A stretch of DNA of 64,000 nt from Prorocentrum cordatum (GCA_963575745.1 CAUYUJ010016137.1:7501-71500), one strand, 5' to 3'; counted from the stretch's first letter, positions 51,200 to 62,814 are shown. Notes: generated by a model from the sequence alone, not told the origin. Translations and numbers: made by a program.

Positions 51200-52560
51200 C
51201 GTCGCCGTCCAAGCCAACAGCGCCTGTGCACACACAGCGCGGGTTCTGTACATCACAATGCTCTTTGTGCGCCAAGGCTGCTACAAAAATGGTGTGCGTG
51301 TGTACACCACGGCGACTGTACACATCACACTGCTTGTGCACACCACGGCGCCCGTGTGCACCACCGCTGCTGTTTCAGCACCCCCTTTGTGCACCACGCC
51401 CGCGTACACCACGAAGTTTGTGTACACCGGAAGGTACAGACGGAACCACACTCTGGAACATCACTCGGGGCCCGAACGTATCAAATCCAATATCTGAACT
51501 AATTGTGAATACGATCTGGCCCAAACAACGCTCGGATACGTTGGGCCCACATCGCCTGTGCACGCCTTAGCGACTGCTCACGTCATGGCAACTGCGCGCA
51601 CCACGGCGCCCGTAAACACCACGCGGCTTGGGGGCGCGCGGAGCAGCGTCAGCCGAGGGAATACACGCGTGAGAAGCAAGAGGAACAGCAGCACCGGCAT
51701 GAACAGGAGGAGCAAAGGAACCCACGATGGGGTCGACAGCTCGGGGCCCGCGTTCTTTCTCCAGGAGCACTGCCAAGATGCACGCCATGATGGCAACCAA
51801 ACTTCTCAGCATGAAAAAAACGCCCATGTACAGCGCAGCGCTTGCGTACACCACGGCAGCCGGCACTGCATCGCTTACGACTATTGACACCACAACTGCT
51901 GTTTCAACACCCTTCCGCGTGTACCACTGCGCCTGCGTTTACGACAGAACTTATGTAAACGTTTACGGCCCCGACGGGGCCAGCGTCCGGGAAATCGCAG
52001 GGGTCCGAATGTATCAGATCCGATCTGTGATATGTGATGTACTTTCCTGGCCCTAAGAACGCCTGGGCATGTTGAGTCCACAACGAAGGTGGAACACAAC
52101 GCTTGTGTGTACCGCAAGGCCAGTGAACACCACGGTGCTTGTGTACACCACAATGCCCGCGTCCTTTACGCGCAAGGAAGACGACGACGAGGACGAACAT
52201 GGAAAAAGAGGAGGAGAAACAGTGTAGGAAGAGATGCGTGAGTACAGTATAGCCCACAACGCATGCTTACATCATAGCGACTTTGCGCGCTACAGCGATT
52301 GTGTACATCACGGCGCCTGTGTACATCACAGGGCTTGTGGCACACAATGCTGACGTACACCCACTATGCCTGTGTAAACCATATCTGCTGCTGCAGCGCC
52401 AGATGTGTGCGCCAAAACGCCCGTGTACACCGCAGAGCCTGCGTACAACATACTGCACGCCCGCGTTCACCGCGGCACTAGTAGTGCCTGCATGCGCCAC
52501 AAACCTCACATTGCCCGCGATCGCGCGCTGCACTGGTCCGGGGCGATACCATTACGGGGG
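51200..52560 (+). repeat. Degenerate GTGTACACCACGGCGCC array with about 530-bp period
   Basis: 18-22 bp phrases (GTGTACACCACGGCGCCC and variants) occur in clusters. A distinct block, GGGGCCCGAACGTATCAAAT at 51468, recurs as GGGGTCCGAATGTATCAGAT at 51998. CTGCTGTTTCAGCACCCC at 51365 recurs as CTGCTGTTTCAACACCC at 51895, an offset of about 530 bp in both cases. Confidence 0.7.
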
Positions 52561-53400
52561 CACGGGGGGGTAACACGTGTTATCCTTTGGTCGGATAAAA
52601 ACATTGTCTCTAACCCAGATAAGTCTAGACACATCCGTAAGAAGCAGGGTAAATCCGGATACATCCAGACAACGCCACAGATCCCCAGCGAAAGCTGGAT
52701 CAAGTCATGGACACTACAGCGCGGGTCGAGGGACTGTAGAAACTGTCACGCCCTCAAAGATGTTTTTATTGTTGTTTGTGTTTTTTTTGTGACGCCCTCT
52801 AAGAAAGCAAAGGAGGTCGGCGCGTCCCAGCGCAGGGCCCGCACACCGACAGTGCATCGGCGGCCCCTACAGGGGGAACGTGGGGCCTCGGATCGCGCCG
52901 CACCGCCGATGCATCAGCGACGCGGCGCGATGCTCCTACTTACCAGCCAGGAACATATCACTATCCCTATGCTGGGCATCTCCTCATCACGATGCCAATC
53001 TTAGGGATTCCCTTATTTTTTGAGGGCGAATCCCCAAGATTGTCATCGCCTTATGGCGTGTCAATCTTAGGGATAAGGATACGTTCGAGGCTGGTAACCT
53101 ACTCCGCCTCTGAACTGTTTCGTCCGCGGCGAGGCAGAGTCGGCTGCACCAACGATAGTGCTAGGAAACGGAAGAGCGAATCGGCCACCATGCAAGAGTG
53201 GGAAGAAGGCAGAGGGGGCGGCCGCAGGGGGGAGGGGAAGAGAAGGCCACTCAGAGGCACTCCGTCTCTCAACAGGGGCCAATGTGAAAACGGTCCAAAG
53301 CCGCCCAACATTTGTCACTGGATCCTCCCGGGGCACATCCTGACCCATATTTCGAAGCGGATTTGGCCGTGGTGACTTACGCCTCCAAGAGTCTCAAAAA
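52561..53400. other. Non-genic region with a small hairpin
   Basis: 52996-53042 folds: CAATCTTAGGGATTCCC pairs with GAATCCCCAAGATTG, and CAATCTTAGGGATAAGG follows at 53060. The rest has no recognised feature. Confidence 0.45.
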
Positions 53401-53417
53401 GGATGGAAACAAACCAA

Positions 53418-53490
53418 ACAAACAGACACAGACAGACAGACAGACAGACAGAGACAGACAGACAGACAGGTAGACAGGCAGACAGACATG

Positions 53491-53585
<95 letters not shown>
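53418..53585. repeat. GACA tetranucleotide array
   Basis: CAGACAGACAGA runs, nearly pure from 53488 to 53583. Translations are Gln/Thr/Asp/Arg or Cys/Leu/Ser/Val repeats, not genes. Confidence 0.95.
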
Positions 53586-53589
53586 CAAC

Positions 53590-54240
53590 AACAGCAACGA
53601 CAACAATCAGTTTAAGACTTTTCGCTCTTACCTGCTCGCGTGAGATTCAAAACGTAAATCCCAAACCCTCGATACCGACCCTTGTCTCTGATCGTACCCC
53701 CTTAGGGGTATATATTTCTTACCTGCAACGGGTACTTCGTGCAGCCCCGAAGGCAGGGGAAGAGAGGACGGATGAAACGAAGGGACAAGGGGGAGGAGGA
53801 TGGAACACGAGAGAGAAGAGTAGCAGGAGGAGGGCTAGGAGCAGACAACACGTGGCACAACCAGACGGGCAGATCGGGCGGGTAGACTCTAACAGGTGGG
53901 TCGGGAAGGTGGGCCCAGGCGGCAAGGTCGAGCAGGCGGGTTGCTGAAGCGTGCGTCCTGCATGAATCGCAAGGAAGTGTCGAGCGATAACGCGATTCCC
54001 AAATCAATCGTGAGGAGATCCACAGCCAGAGCGTGAATCCTGAGTGTCGAGGGCGCGGCGTCTGATTTCTGCTTTAATTGTGAGGAACTCCCGCGCAAGA
54101 GCACGGTCTAGGAATACAAAGGGAGGAGGTCTCAGACGGGAGCCGTTGTTGTTGCAAGTCGGGGGGGCAACGGCGCAGCTTAGTGACACCTGACCTCCCC
54201 TTGCCAAAAACAGCGTGCATGCCCCGTGAGAAACACTTTA
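53590..54240 (+). repeat. Family E, copy E7
   Basis: CAGTTTAAGACTTTTCGCTC, CCCAAACCCTCGATACCG, CTTAGGGGTATATATTTC, CACGTGGCACAACCAGACGG, GGTGGGTCGGGAAGGTGGG, GAAGTGTCGAGCGATAACGC. This is the E1 order in full. Confidence 0.8.
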
Positions 54241-54254
54241 ACTGAACAATGCTA

Positions 54255-54775
54255 TGTTTACCGGGGGAGAGAGGACGCAAGGAAGGGGGAAGGACAAGGA
54301 TAGAGCAAAAGAGAAATGAGGAGGGCGACCAGGAACAGGCAACAGGTGGCAGAATCAGACGAGCAAATCGGGCGGGCAGACCCTAGCGGGCGGGTCGGAA
54401 AGGCGGGCCCAAGCGGCCAGGTCGAGCAGGCGGCTGCTGAAGCGTGCGTACTGCATGAGTCGCGAGGAAGTGTCGAGCGATGGCGCGACTTCCAAGTAAA
54501 TCGTGAGAGAAGCCAACGCCAGAGCGTGATTCCTGGGTGTCGAAAGAGCGGCGCTTGAATGAATGGCGAGGAGTCCAACGCGAACGCGCGAGCCCTGCGC
54601 AAATGCAGATCAAATATCCCGCGCGATACCGCGATTTAGGGAGACAGTCTGTGGAAAAGTATGCGGGAGCCGTTGTTGTAGCCAGGGGGGGCAGCACCGC
54701 AGTTTGAGCAGGAACACTTCTCATGATAAAAACCAGGGTGCGAGCCCTGAAAAACGATTTGTGCACCGGTAAAGG
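54255..54775 (+). repeat. Family E, copy E8 (5' truncated)
   Basis: It begins in the GGGAGAGAGGACGCAAGG block, then GGTGGCAGAATCAGACG, CTAGCGGGCGGGTCGG, GAAGTGTCGAGCGATGGCGC and CAGGGTGCGAGCCCTG. It lacks the TTTAAGACTG and CGTATATC start. Confidence 0.7.
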
Positions 54776-55129
54776 GGATTAGCAGCGACTATTCTTCAAG
54801 AGTGCGAGTTCAACAACAAAATGTCACGAAAGGGCTCCGCTCCCAAAACTCCGATATCAAGATGTTCCAAGGCTGGGCCCCCCCAGGGTTCTGGACCCCT
54901 GTTCCCCAGGACAAGCTTCTTCATCGTGAGCAGGTGTTTGACATTCCAGAAGCCCAGCGAAAACTTACAGGCATACAAACGCTACAAACAAGCTCCCGCC
55001 AATAAATAGTTGTTCCCAACCTTCCTGTTTGGGATTCTCGCTTCGGAAACAGAGGAGAAACAAACACACAACAAACGTGGTCTCCACTTCTCACCGCTCC
55101 TCTCCTCCTCCCCCCTCTTCCCGACTCCT
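54776..55129. other. Non-genic spacer
   Basis: No recognised gene or shared repeat. Confidence 0.35.
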
Positions 55130-55570
55130 CGCGCGTTGCTCTCTGGGAAGCTGCGAACTGCGCAACCGTCGCCACTCTCGTGGGCCCTTGGCGGTAAAGT
55201 GGACTCGGGAGCCGCGCGCGCCAAGACGTGACTTCGCTGCACGCTGGGTGGCTGCCAACGGCGCAACGATCAGCGCTCTCGTGGGCTCCTGGGAGGTCCA
55301 GCGGAGTCAGGGGCCACGCGCACACAGACGAGCTTGCTGCAGACGGGGAAGCTGCGACCTGCGCAAGTTTCACCGCCTTCGTGGGCTCCTGGGACATCCA
55401 ACCAGAGTCGGGGGCCACGCACCCCGACGAGACCTCGCTGCACCCTGGATGGCTGCGAACTGCGCAACTGTCACCGCCTTCGTGGGCTCCTGGGAGGTCC
55501 AGCGGAGTCGGGGACCACACGCACCTAAACCTCGCTGCTCTGCTCCCCGGGTGGCTGACCTCAGTCAGCA
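55130..55570. repeat. 101-bp tandem repeat, four to five units
   Basis: TGGGCTCCTGGGAGGTCC phrases start at about 55181, 55282, 55382 and 55483. Each unit also has GGAGTCGGGGGCCACGC, CTCGCTGCA and GGCTGCGAACTGCGCAAC. Open frames on both strands follow from the repeat. Confidence 0.85.
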
Positions 55571-56121
55571 CTGCACGCGGCGCTGTTGCATCACACGCTG
55601 TCCTCAGGTCCTCAGGCGCCCGCCACCTGAAGCGGCAGCGCGGGTGAACCGAGCAGATGTAGCGCATGTCGCTGTTACTCTCACCATCCTTGCTCCCTAT
55701 TGCCTCGCATTCCTTCTTGCCCTCCTCTCACTCTTCCTCCTCCAGCTCTTCCCCCTCCAGTTGTGTCCCCCGTTACATGTTGCGCAGGTGCGCGACGTGC
55801 ATGGGCCCGACTTTGTATCGCCTTCCCGAGTGCTGCATGCGTCGCAATTACTCATTTTGTAAGAGGCGTTCACATTAGTAGTCGCCTCAAGTGTAGACGG
55901 GGTCGGGTAATCCTCGGGATTTTTGTTGATCCGAAGGGTCTGGGTTCGGGCGGACTGGCATGACCCAATCCCGTCTACCCCCGCCCCCCCTGGAGGCGCC
56001 CATCTCGTCCAGCGTCTGCTGCACGGAGGGCATCGGAGTGCCAGCCGCGAACTCGTGGGCGTTGGGCGCCGCCGCCGTTGGGAGCGCGTGGTGGCCTGCT
56101 GCGGGGGGGGGCGGGGGCTTT
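55571..56121. other. Non-genic region
   Basis: TCC-rich at 55725-55765. No gene is recognised. Confidence 0.35.
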
Positions 56122-56359
56122 GTGGGCCCCGGAAACGGCAGGGCCGTTTTTCCACCGTTTCCAAAAAAATGTCCCTTGAAAATGGAAACGGCAAAAAAAC
56201 GGCCACCGGAAACGGCAAAGAAAACGGCTCCAGGATCGGAACCGGAGCCGGAACCGGTCAAAAACGGCGACGGAACCGGTAAAAAACGGCGTCGGAACCG
56301 GCAGAAAAACGGCAAAACGGAACCGGCAACAAAACGGCCCTGTCGTCTCCAGGGCCCAC
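56122..56359. mobile_element. Inverted-repeat element with CGGAACCGG-rich interior
   Basis: GTGGGCCCCGGAAACGGCAG, then GGCCGTTTT (56122-56150), is repeated inverted at 56331-56359 with 25 of 29 matches. The interior is a 15-20 bp repeat of CGGAACCGGNAAAAAACGGC type. Confidence 0.6.
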
Positions 56360-56441
56360 CAAGAGCGGGGGGGCGCTTTGGACGTCTTGGCACCTCTCCT
56401 CCCTGCACGGCAAAAATCAGCGCCCCTCAAACGGGGACTCC

Positions 56442-56564
56442 ACTAACGGGTACTTTGGCCAGTGACCCAGCGAACCCAACCCTTCCCGATGTGGGCAAAG
56501 CTGCAATGCAAGAAAAAGGCCCTCAAGTGGCAACGTTCGGCAAAATCTCAAAGTACCCGTTAGT
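56442..56564. mobile_element. 123-bp element with perfect 16-bp inverted ends
   Basis: ACTAACGGGTACTTTG at 56442-56457 is the exact complement of 56549-56564. A further GTACCCGTTA follows just outside, at 56568-56577. No coding capacity. Confidence 0.65.
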
Positions 56565-56650
56565 AAGTACCCGTTACGGTGCCGTTGAAAAAACAGCAAC
56601 AGGAGATCACCGGCGAGCTTCGATCTGCGGGGCCCTCCTCGCCGGGCCCC

Positions 56651-56842
56651 TACGGCAGGTTCGTGTCGTGCCGACCCCAGCGTTGGTTTTTGACACCGCA
56701 GGGATCGTTCAACCTTGAACGATCGGCCGCTGCCGCAACGTCCGATCGTTCAACATCGATCGATTCTGGGTCGCCGGCGGCGTTCAACCTTGAACGCCCG
56801 CGCTGGGGTCGCCGCTGGTCGACACGACGCAAACCTACCGTA
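56651..56842. mobile_element. TA-flanked hairpin element family C, copy C3 (192 bp)
   Basis: The ends are TACGGCAGGTTCGTGTCGTG and CGACGCAAACCTACCGTA. It is the same length as C2 and nearly identical inside. The TA dinucleotides are intact on both sides. Confidence 0.85.
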
Positions 56843-56960
56843 TGGGGCCTCTCGGGGTCGACTCTGCGAGCGGAAGCACGGGCGTCGGAGCTCCGGGGCG
56901 GCATCCCGCAGCGCGGATCCACGAGGGGGGGGGGGAAGCGGGAACGAGGGCGACTGCAAG

Positions 56961-57126
56961 CTAGGGCTCCCAACTTCGCGCTTCGCGCTCCGCGAAGCGC
57001 GAATAACTTCGCGCTCTCGCGCCGCCCCCCCAAAGGGACAAAAGGAGGACGAGGAGGAGGGGGAGGAGAAACGAGGACCGCGAAGCGCGAAGCGCGAATA
57101 ACTTCGCGCCCTCGGGGGAGCCCTTG
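56961..57126. mobile_element. Hairpin element family B, copy B3 (166 bp)
   Basis: CTAGGGCTCCCAACTTCGCG ... CTCGGGGGAGCCCTTG, flanked by GCAAG on both sides. The surrounding 25-30 bp on each side are loosely similar (AAGCGGGAACGA and AAGAGGGGAGACGAA), possibly a decayed longer duplication like that of B2. Confidence 0.75.
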
Positions 57127-57914
57127 GCAAGAGGGGAGACGAAACGGGGGCGGCAACTTGTCCGCGGGCCTGACGGCCCGCGCGTCCAGAGAGGGGGGCG
57201 GGGGGAGGTAGGCAGGGGGAGGCCGGGGAAGGCGGGGGTGGCATGAGGATGGCCGAGGTCCTGGAACGTGCGCGGCCGTTTTGGGGGGCCTCCAGGTGGA
57301 GGGGGGGGAGGAGCAGGACAAGGATCCAGGAGGAGGAAAGGGAGGAGGCAGTGCGCCCCTCCTCCCCTCTTATCCTGGCCCCCCGTCCGCCCCTTGTAGA
57401 GGTCAACGCATTCTCCTTTCTAGCAAGGAAATAAATTCTACCACCTTCCCCCCCGGGGTTGAAGACCCCCTATGTAAAACACATTGGATTCTGACCCAAT
57501 GCCCATCCTACTGGTGGGTTCATACTATCCCAGCCAAATTGGTATCGGCTCCCCCCGCCATCATCTGCAAAACATACTATGCGCGCACACTCGTTTACAA
57601 TAAATCATAAGTGCTCAAAAATGTTCTGCAAAGCATTGGGACGAAGAAAACGTATGTTCCAACATTGTCAAAACAAACAATACCAAACGGGCTTCGTGCG
57701 CGCGCATGTCGAAATATTTCGAACGCCATTGCGCGTGACGTCGCGAGAATCTTCTGCAAAACAATTGACGAAGTGCACACGCGCGCGTTGTCGCGCGCGC
57801 ATGCCGAAATCCTTAGACAACAAAAAAACCGACGGTGTCGGAAGGATTTCAAAATCGAGTGTACGAAAGACAATAAAAAATACAGGGCTTCGTAACACTG
57901 ATTTTCAACAGAAG
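57127..57914. other. Non-genic region with a degenerate about 100-bp repeat
   Basis: 57560-57900 has recurrent TTCTGCAAAACATT, GACGAAG and GCGCGCGCATGCCGAAAT phrases at roughly 96-123 bp spacing. 57127-57560 has no recognised feature. Confidence 0.5.
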
Positions 57915-58522
57915 TGTGCGCGCGCGCTATTGCGTCGTCGTCGTCGTCGCCGTCGTCCCTACTCCCTGGTCGTCGTCGTCGCTGTCGTCGCCGTCGCCGT
58001 CCTCTGTCTTTCCTCGTCGTCGTCTTGGCGTCGTCGTCGTTTCCGTCGTTGTCGCCGTGATCGTCCTGCCTCCCTCGTCGTCTTCGTCGGCGTTTCGTCG
58101 TTGTCACTCCTGTTTCGTCGCCGTCGTCGTCGTCTTGGCGTCGTCGTCTTCCCTCCTCCCTCGTCGTTGTCGTCGTCGGCGTCGCCGTCCTCCCTCCTTC
58201 TTCGTCGTTCGCGTCGTCGCCGTCCTCCCTCCTCCCTCGTCGTTGTCGTCCTTGTCGCCGTTGTTGCCCTCCCTCCTCCCTCGTCGTCGTCGTCTTCGTT
58301 GGCGACGTCGTCGTCGTCGTCCTCGTCGTCGTCGTCGTCGTCGTCTTCGTCGTCGTCGTCGGCGTCATCGTCGTCGCTTTTTTCACCGTCGTCGTCGGCG
58401 TCGGCGTCGTCGTCGTGGTCGTTGTCGTCGTCGAAGTCGTCGTCGGTGTCGTCGTAGTCGTTGTCGGCGGCGTCGTCGTCGTCGTCGTTGTCTCTGTCGT
58501 CGTCGGCGTCGGTGTCGTTGCC
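57915..58522. repeat. GTC/CGT trinucleotide array with CTCCCTCGTCGT blocks
   Basis: About 600 bp of TCGTCGTCG with CTCCCTC and GGCGTC interruptions. Minus-strand frames give Asp- or Thr-rich repeats, plus-strand frames Ser/Arg/Val-rich repeats. No gene is inferred. Confidence 0.95.
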
Positions 58523-58654
58523 AAGTGCCATTTGGTACCCACCGTTACGGTCTTAAGAGGTCTTGCGAGCAAGTTGCGAGTGGGAGGGTGGGATGTTTGC
58601 ACGAGCAGTGGAGAGGACAGCCTCAAGTTGAGCAAGTAATTGATCCACCCCCAT

Positions 58655-58780
58655 AAGAACCACCCCGACAAGCGAAGTCGTTTAGTAGACGCGCCCAAAG
58701 AAGGAATCGAGCAGGGCAAGGCTGTTTAGTAAACGCCCAAGGGCGTTAGTGAACGCCAATTGTCGGGTCCGGGTGGTTCT
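58655..58780. mobile_element. Short inverted-repeat element
   Basis: AAGAACCACCCCGACAA at 58655-58671 pairs with TTGTCGGGTCCGGGTGG, then TTCTT at 58759-58780. The interior has GTTTAGTAGACGCGCCCA, GTTTAGTAAACGCCCA and GCGTTAGTGAACGCC, which also pair with each other. Confidence 0.5.
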
Positions 58781-58849
58781 TCCATCCTTGACCTTGTCCT
58801 GCTCGGAGGGGTTCGTTGCTTAGACTTCTCCTGCGGGACGAGCAGCCAC

Positions 58850-59155
58850 AGAGGGCCCACTGAGAGCCCCAAGAGGGCCCCTAGACGGCCGAAGATGGCC
58901 TCAAGAGAGCCCCAGGCTGGCCCGAGTGCCTCTGGAGGGACCCTCGGACGGCCAGGTAGTGCTCAAATATTGCCCACAGAAAGACCCAAGAGACCCTCGG
59001 ACGGCCAGGATTGCTCCCAGACGGTCCCAAGAGGGCCCCGGTACAGCCCAAGAGGGTCCCGAGACGGCCGAGGAGAGCCCCAAGGAACCCCACGACTGCC
59101 CCACGGGAGCCCCAAACAACGCCAACACGACCCAATTAAGCCCCGCTGAGAGTCA
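58850..59155. repeat. Degenerate CCCAAGAGGGCCCC-type DNA
   Basis: Phrases such as GAGAGCCCCAAGAGGGCCCC and GACGGCC-AAGA are related to the F minisatellite but diverged. Confidence 0.6.
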
Positions 59156-60747
59156 GCCCCGTGAGAGCTCCTAATGTAGTGGAGGCGAGATGTGTCACAC
59201 AGGTCGTCGCATCACAGAGTACTTCCCTGGCGCTCTGGCAGTTTTGCCGCAGGCAGCTGGCTAGACAGACAGATTGGTGGCTTCAATACTATCATAGCAA
59301 CAATATTGTCAGGCAAGACGGGGACACCACACACGCCGGCCTGGAGCAGGCAGAGCTGTCCACAGCACGGTGGCCTGAGCGAACACGCAGGCTCGCTGCA
59401 TGCAAAACGCGACCACCGATATGATATCTTAAACGTATGGCGCCTACAGAACTCTAGGCGGCCAGTTTGTCGCAATGTTCATCCCCTGGAAGCCAGCATG
59501 AGGCATCGAGACCGTCGAAACTACTGATGAAAAACTGGCCCCAAGGAAGGTTGCGAGAGGGCCGTGGGCCCAAGCGTCGAACAAACCGATGTGCCGGGTC
59601 AAGGATTGGGGGCGAGACGAGAGATGTGTACATATCCACCGACCCCCGCTTGCCTGGGGTCAAAAGGCGTGTGAGACATTTGGTTGTCCCCCGTCACCCT
59701 TTCCCCCTGCCCCAGGGTCCAACATCGCGTACCGAAAAAGAGAGCGGGGGTTCCTGGGCTCCAAAACGCACCCTCAGAGCCTCGGGAGCCTCCAAATGTA
59801 CAATCCCCGAACTCTCGGATGGCTCAAGCTGGGCTCAAACGCACCGAGGAGAGCTCAAAAACAACCAAGATGGCCTCAAGTTTGGCCCCCAAACAGCCCC
59901 CAAATAACCTACTTAGGAGGAGGGCGAAGCCGTTCGGCCAAGTGTCGATCTGGCGACTAGCTGAAGCAACCGGTCCCAGAGAAGCGCGCATGCCCCGCCC
60001 GGCAGCCCGCGCATGCGGGCTGTGCGGTGCGCAGCTTGCTGGGGTTGAGCCCGTCCCGGATTGGGAGCAGCACTGGGAAAGCATGGGTTGTGCGGCGGGA
60101 GGCTCGCGCAGGGTGGTCAGTGAGAGGGTGAGAGAGGGTGAAAGAGATAGGGAGAGATAGAGAGAGAGAGAGAAATAGAGATAAAAAATCAGTCTCGAGG
60201 GGGTTCGCGCCGGTTTCCGTCTCGCTGTGCATGTCGACGTGCACATTGTCGCAGGCTCCGCATCCCAACTGGTGCGTGGGTCTGCTCAATTGTCGGGACG
60301 TGTCTTGTGATTCGTGCGGCCAGCATCCCAACTAATGTCCGCGTGGCGCCCCTTACTGGGCACCGAACCCTTCCTCTGCGCAAGCGGCCCACTCCCGTGC
60401 AGACCAACTGGTGTGCGGGCGTCGAGTCGGGCTCGGGGTGTCACGTCCCCGCGCTGCTGATGTACTCGGTCCACGCCTAACAGTGTTTGCTGTTCATTTC
60501 TCCTCCCTCCCGCCCAACAGCGGGTGGGGCACGCAACACACTGTGCTCGTTTATCATTCATCCGCCCTCCCGCCCAACTGCGGCTGGGACACGCACTCGT
60601 TCGGTCCGCAACTCACGAGGCACGTCGCCAGGACGGAGTGAAGGGGGTTCCCTGGCTGCGAAGCCTGGGGACATCCCTGCCAGGAGGGCTGGACAGATCT
60701 CCCCCTGATGCTGGGGCAAAGCATCTAGGCGTCTATGTACGTATACA
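59156..60747. other. Non-genic region
   Basis: 60125-60185 is a GAGAGATAGAGAGA tract. Around 60500-60605 a roughly 60-bp unit occurs twice (CCTCCCGCCCAACAGCGG and CCTCCCGCCCAACTGCGG). No gene is recognised. Confidence 0.4.
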
Positions 60748-61797
60748 TATACGACCACCCTTCGGGTGATAAGGAAGTTGTGGGAGGGGAGAGGGGGAAC
60801 CAACATCTGACCCAATCGATCTCACTATCGATCTCACTCAACGGAACACCACAGGACACCACGGGCCACCACGGGACACCACGGGACACCTGTCGATCTC
60901 ACTATCGATCTCACTCAGCGGGACACCACAAGACACCACGGGACACCACGAGACACCACATCGATCTCACTATCGATCTCACGATCGACCACACTATCGA
61001 TATCACTCAACGGGACACCACGGGACACCACGGGACACCTGTCGATCTCACTATCGATCTCACTATCGATCTCACTTTTTTGGACACCACGGAACACCAC
61101 GGGACACCGCGGGGCACCACATCGGTCTCAGATTCGATCTCACTATCGATCTCACACAACGGGACAACACGGGACACCGCGGGACACCTGTCGATCTCAC
61201 TAGCGATCTCACTACTATCGATATCACTCAACGGGACACCACGGGACATCTCGGGGCACCACATCGATCTCAATATCGATCTCACTATCGATCTCACTCA
61301 ACAAGACATCACGGGACACCACAGGACACCACGGGACACCGGACACCACGGGACACCACGGGAAACCACAGGACACCGCGGGACACCGCGAGCCACCGCC
61401 GGACGGACGGACGGACGGGGGAGGATCATTTGTCTTGACTTCGCCCTAAACAACGGCGGACACCACGGGCCACCACGGGAAACCGCGGGACACCGCTAGG
61501 GCCACCGCTGGACGGACGGACGGACGGACGGACGGACGGGGAAGCAACATTTGTCTTGACTTCGCCCTAGCAACGGCGGACACCACGGGACACCACGGGA
61601 CACCGCTAGGGCCACTGCCGGACGGACGGACGGACGGACGAGGGAGCAACATCTGTCTTGACTTCGCCCTAGCAACGGCGGGTTCATTCCTCTCGCGCGC
61701 CCACGCAGCTTCGCCTCGCCCGCACGCACGACACGAACGAAACGAAACGATTTCCCGGTTGGGGGTCTCCGTTCGACTGCGACCTCACCCCTCAACC
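60748..61797 (+). repeat. Composite repeat family D, copy D2
   Basis: It has the same head (TATACGACCACCCTTCGGG) and tail (CGATTTCCCGGTTGGGGG, CTCACCCCTCAACCTCCGA) as D1. The interior has many CGATCTCACTATCGATCTCA and CACCACGGGACACC phrases, then three GGACGGACGGACG and GACTTCGCCCTAGCAACGG blocks. Confidence 0.9.
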
Positions 61798-61798
61798 T

Positions 61799-61800
<2 letters not shown>

Positions 61801-61831
<31 letters not shown>
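61801..61831. repeat. TA dinucleotide run then CACACA
   Basis: A TATATA run of about 28 bp follows D2 directly. Confidence 0.9.
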
Positions 61832-61838
<7 letters not shown>

Positions 61839-61930
61839 TACATATCATAAATCATGTCGGCCCCCATGAGGTCCCAAAAAGGCCTCGGCCTCCCGCGACA
61901 TCCTAACGAACATCCTAGAGTCGTACAACT

Positions 61931-62013
61931 CACAACCCAGCGCCTCTGGGTTGTGAGCCTTAGGCCCATCCCGCCACTGCGCCTGGGTCCCAGGCACAGT
62001 GGCGGGATGGGCC
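61931..62013. repeat. Two adjacent strong hairpins
   Basis: The first is CACAACCCAG (61931-61940) with CTGGGTTGTG (61946-61955). The second has 25-bp arms, GGCCCATCCCGCCACTG... at 61963-61987 and 61989-62013, with one mismatch and a one-base loop. Confidence 0.85.
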
Positions 62014-62299
62014 GAAGGCCCTTAGATCCGCCGCCCCCTGTCGATTCATCGCAGGGGTGCCTGGCGTGCTGAACCCTCTCGGTGTTGGTTTGGTTCTTTT
62101 TCAAACAAATAAAAAAAACCCTGGGGCTTCGGCCCGTCCCGCCGGCCACCCGGGAATGACCTCAATTGTACAATTTGTCCTCCAAGACGGCTCAAGATGG
62201 CCTCCATGATGGCCACGTTGGCCCAAGATGACCTCCAAGATGGCCTCCAAGTCCGCCCAAGATGGTCCAAGGAGGCTTCCAAGACGGCCCAAGAGAGGC
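62014..62299. other. Spacer with CAAGATGGCC-type phrases
   Basis: 62180-62290 repeats CCAAGATGGCCTCCA-like phrases. No gene. Confidence 0.45.
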
Positions 62300-62814
62300 C
62301 AAGCTCAACCCCCCGTCTTCCCCTTCGGGGAGGGGTTTACCCCTCCCCCTACCCCCTCCCCCTGGGCCTGGAGAGGGCGCCCCGCGGGTCGTTGGAGGGG
62401 TCTTTTTCGACTCCTGGGAGGGCTAAAATTCGACACCCCTCACGAGGATTCTGGCCCCGACGGGGGGAGGCAGAAAAGTGCTCGCCTCATCTGTGATCGA
62501 TCGCCCGACACATGGCCCCAAGATTCCTCCCAGACCCCTCCCAGAGAGCCCCACGAGGCCCCAAGAGGCCTCCAAGAGGCCCCCAAGAGGCCCCCAAGAG
62601 GCCCCAAGAGTCTCCCCCGAGGCACCCACGACGCTCCTGGAAGCCCCTGGAGCCGCCAAGAGGCCCCCAAGACGCCCCAAACGGCATCCAAGAGGCTCCC
62701 AAGAGGCCCGAGAGGCTTTCCCAAGGCACCCAAGACGCTCCTAGAAGCCCCTGGGGCCGCCAAGAGGCCCCGAAGACGCCCAAAGAGGCCTCCAAGCGGC
62801 TCCCAAAAAGACAT

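Noticed and set aside
53394-53615. Cys/Leu/Ser/Val and Asp/Arg/Gln/Thr repeat proteins
   Set aside because: Both are translations of the GACA tetranucleotide array.
57595-58719. Thr- and Asp-rich minus-strand frames resembling acidic low-complexity proteins
   Set aside because: Direct translation of the GTC array; several frames are open at once.
59811-59830. Spliced-leader relic (GGATGGCTCAAG)
   Set aside because: Only about 9 bases match, within a sequence rich in GGCTCAAG-like phrases; expected by chance here.
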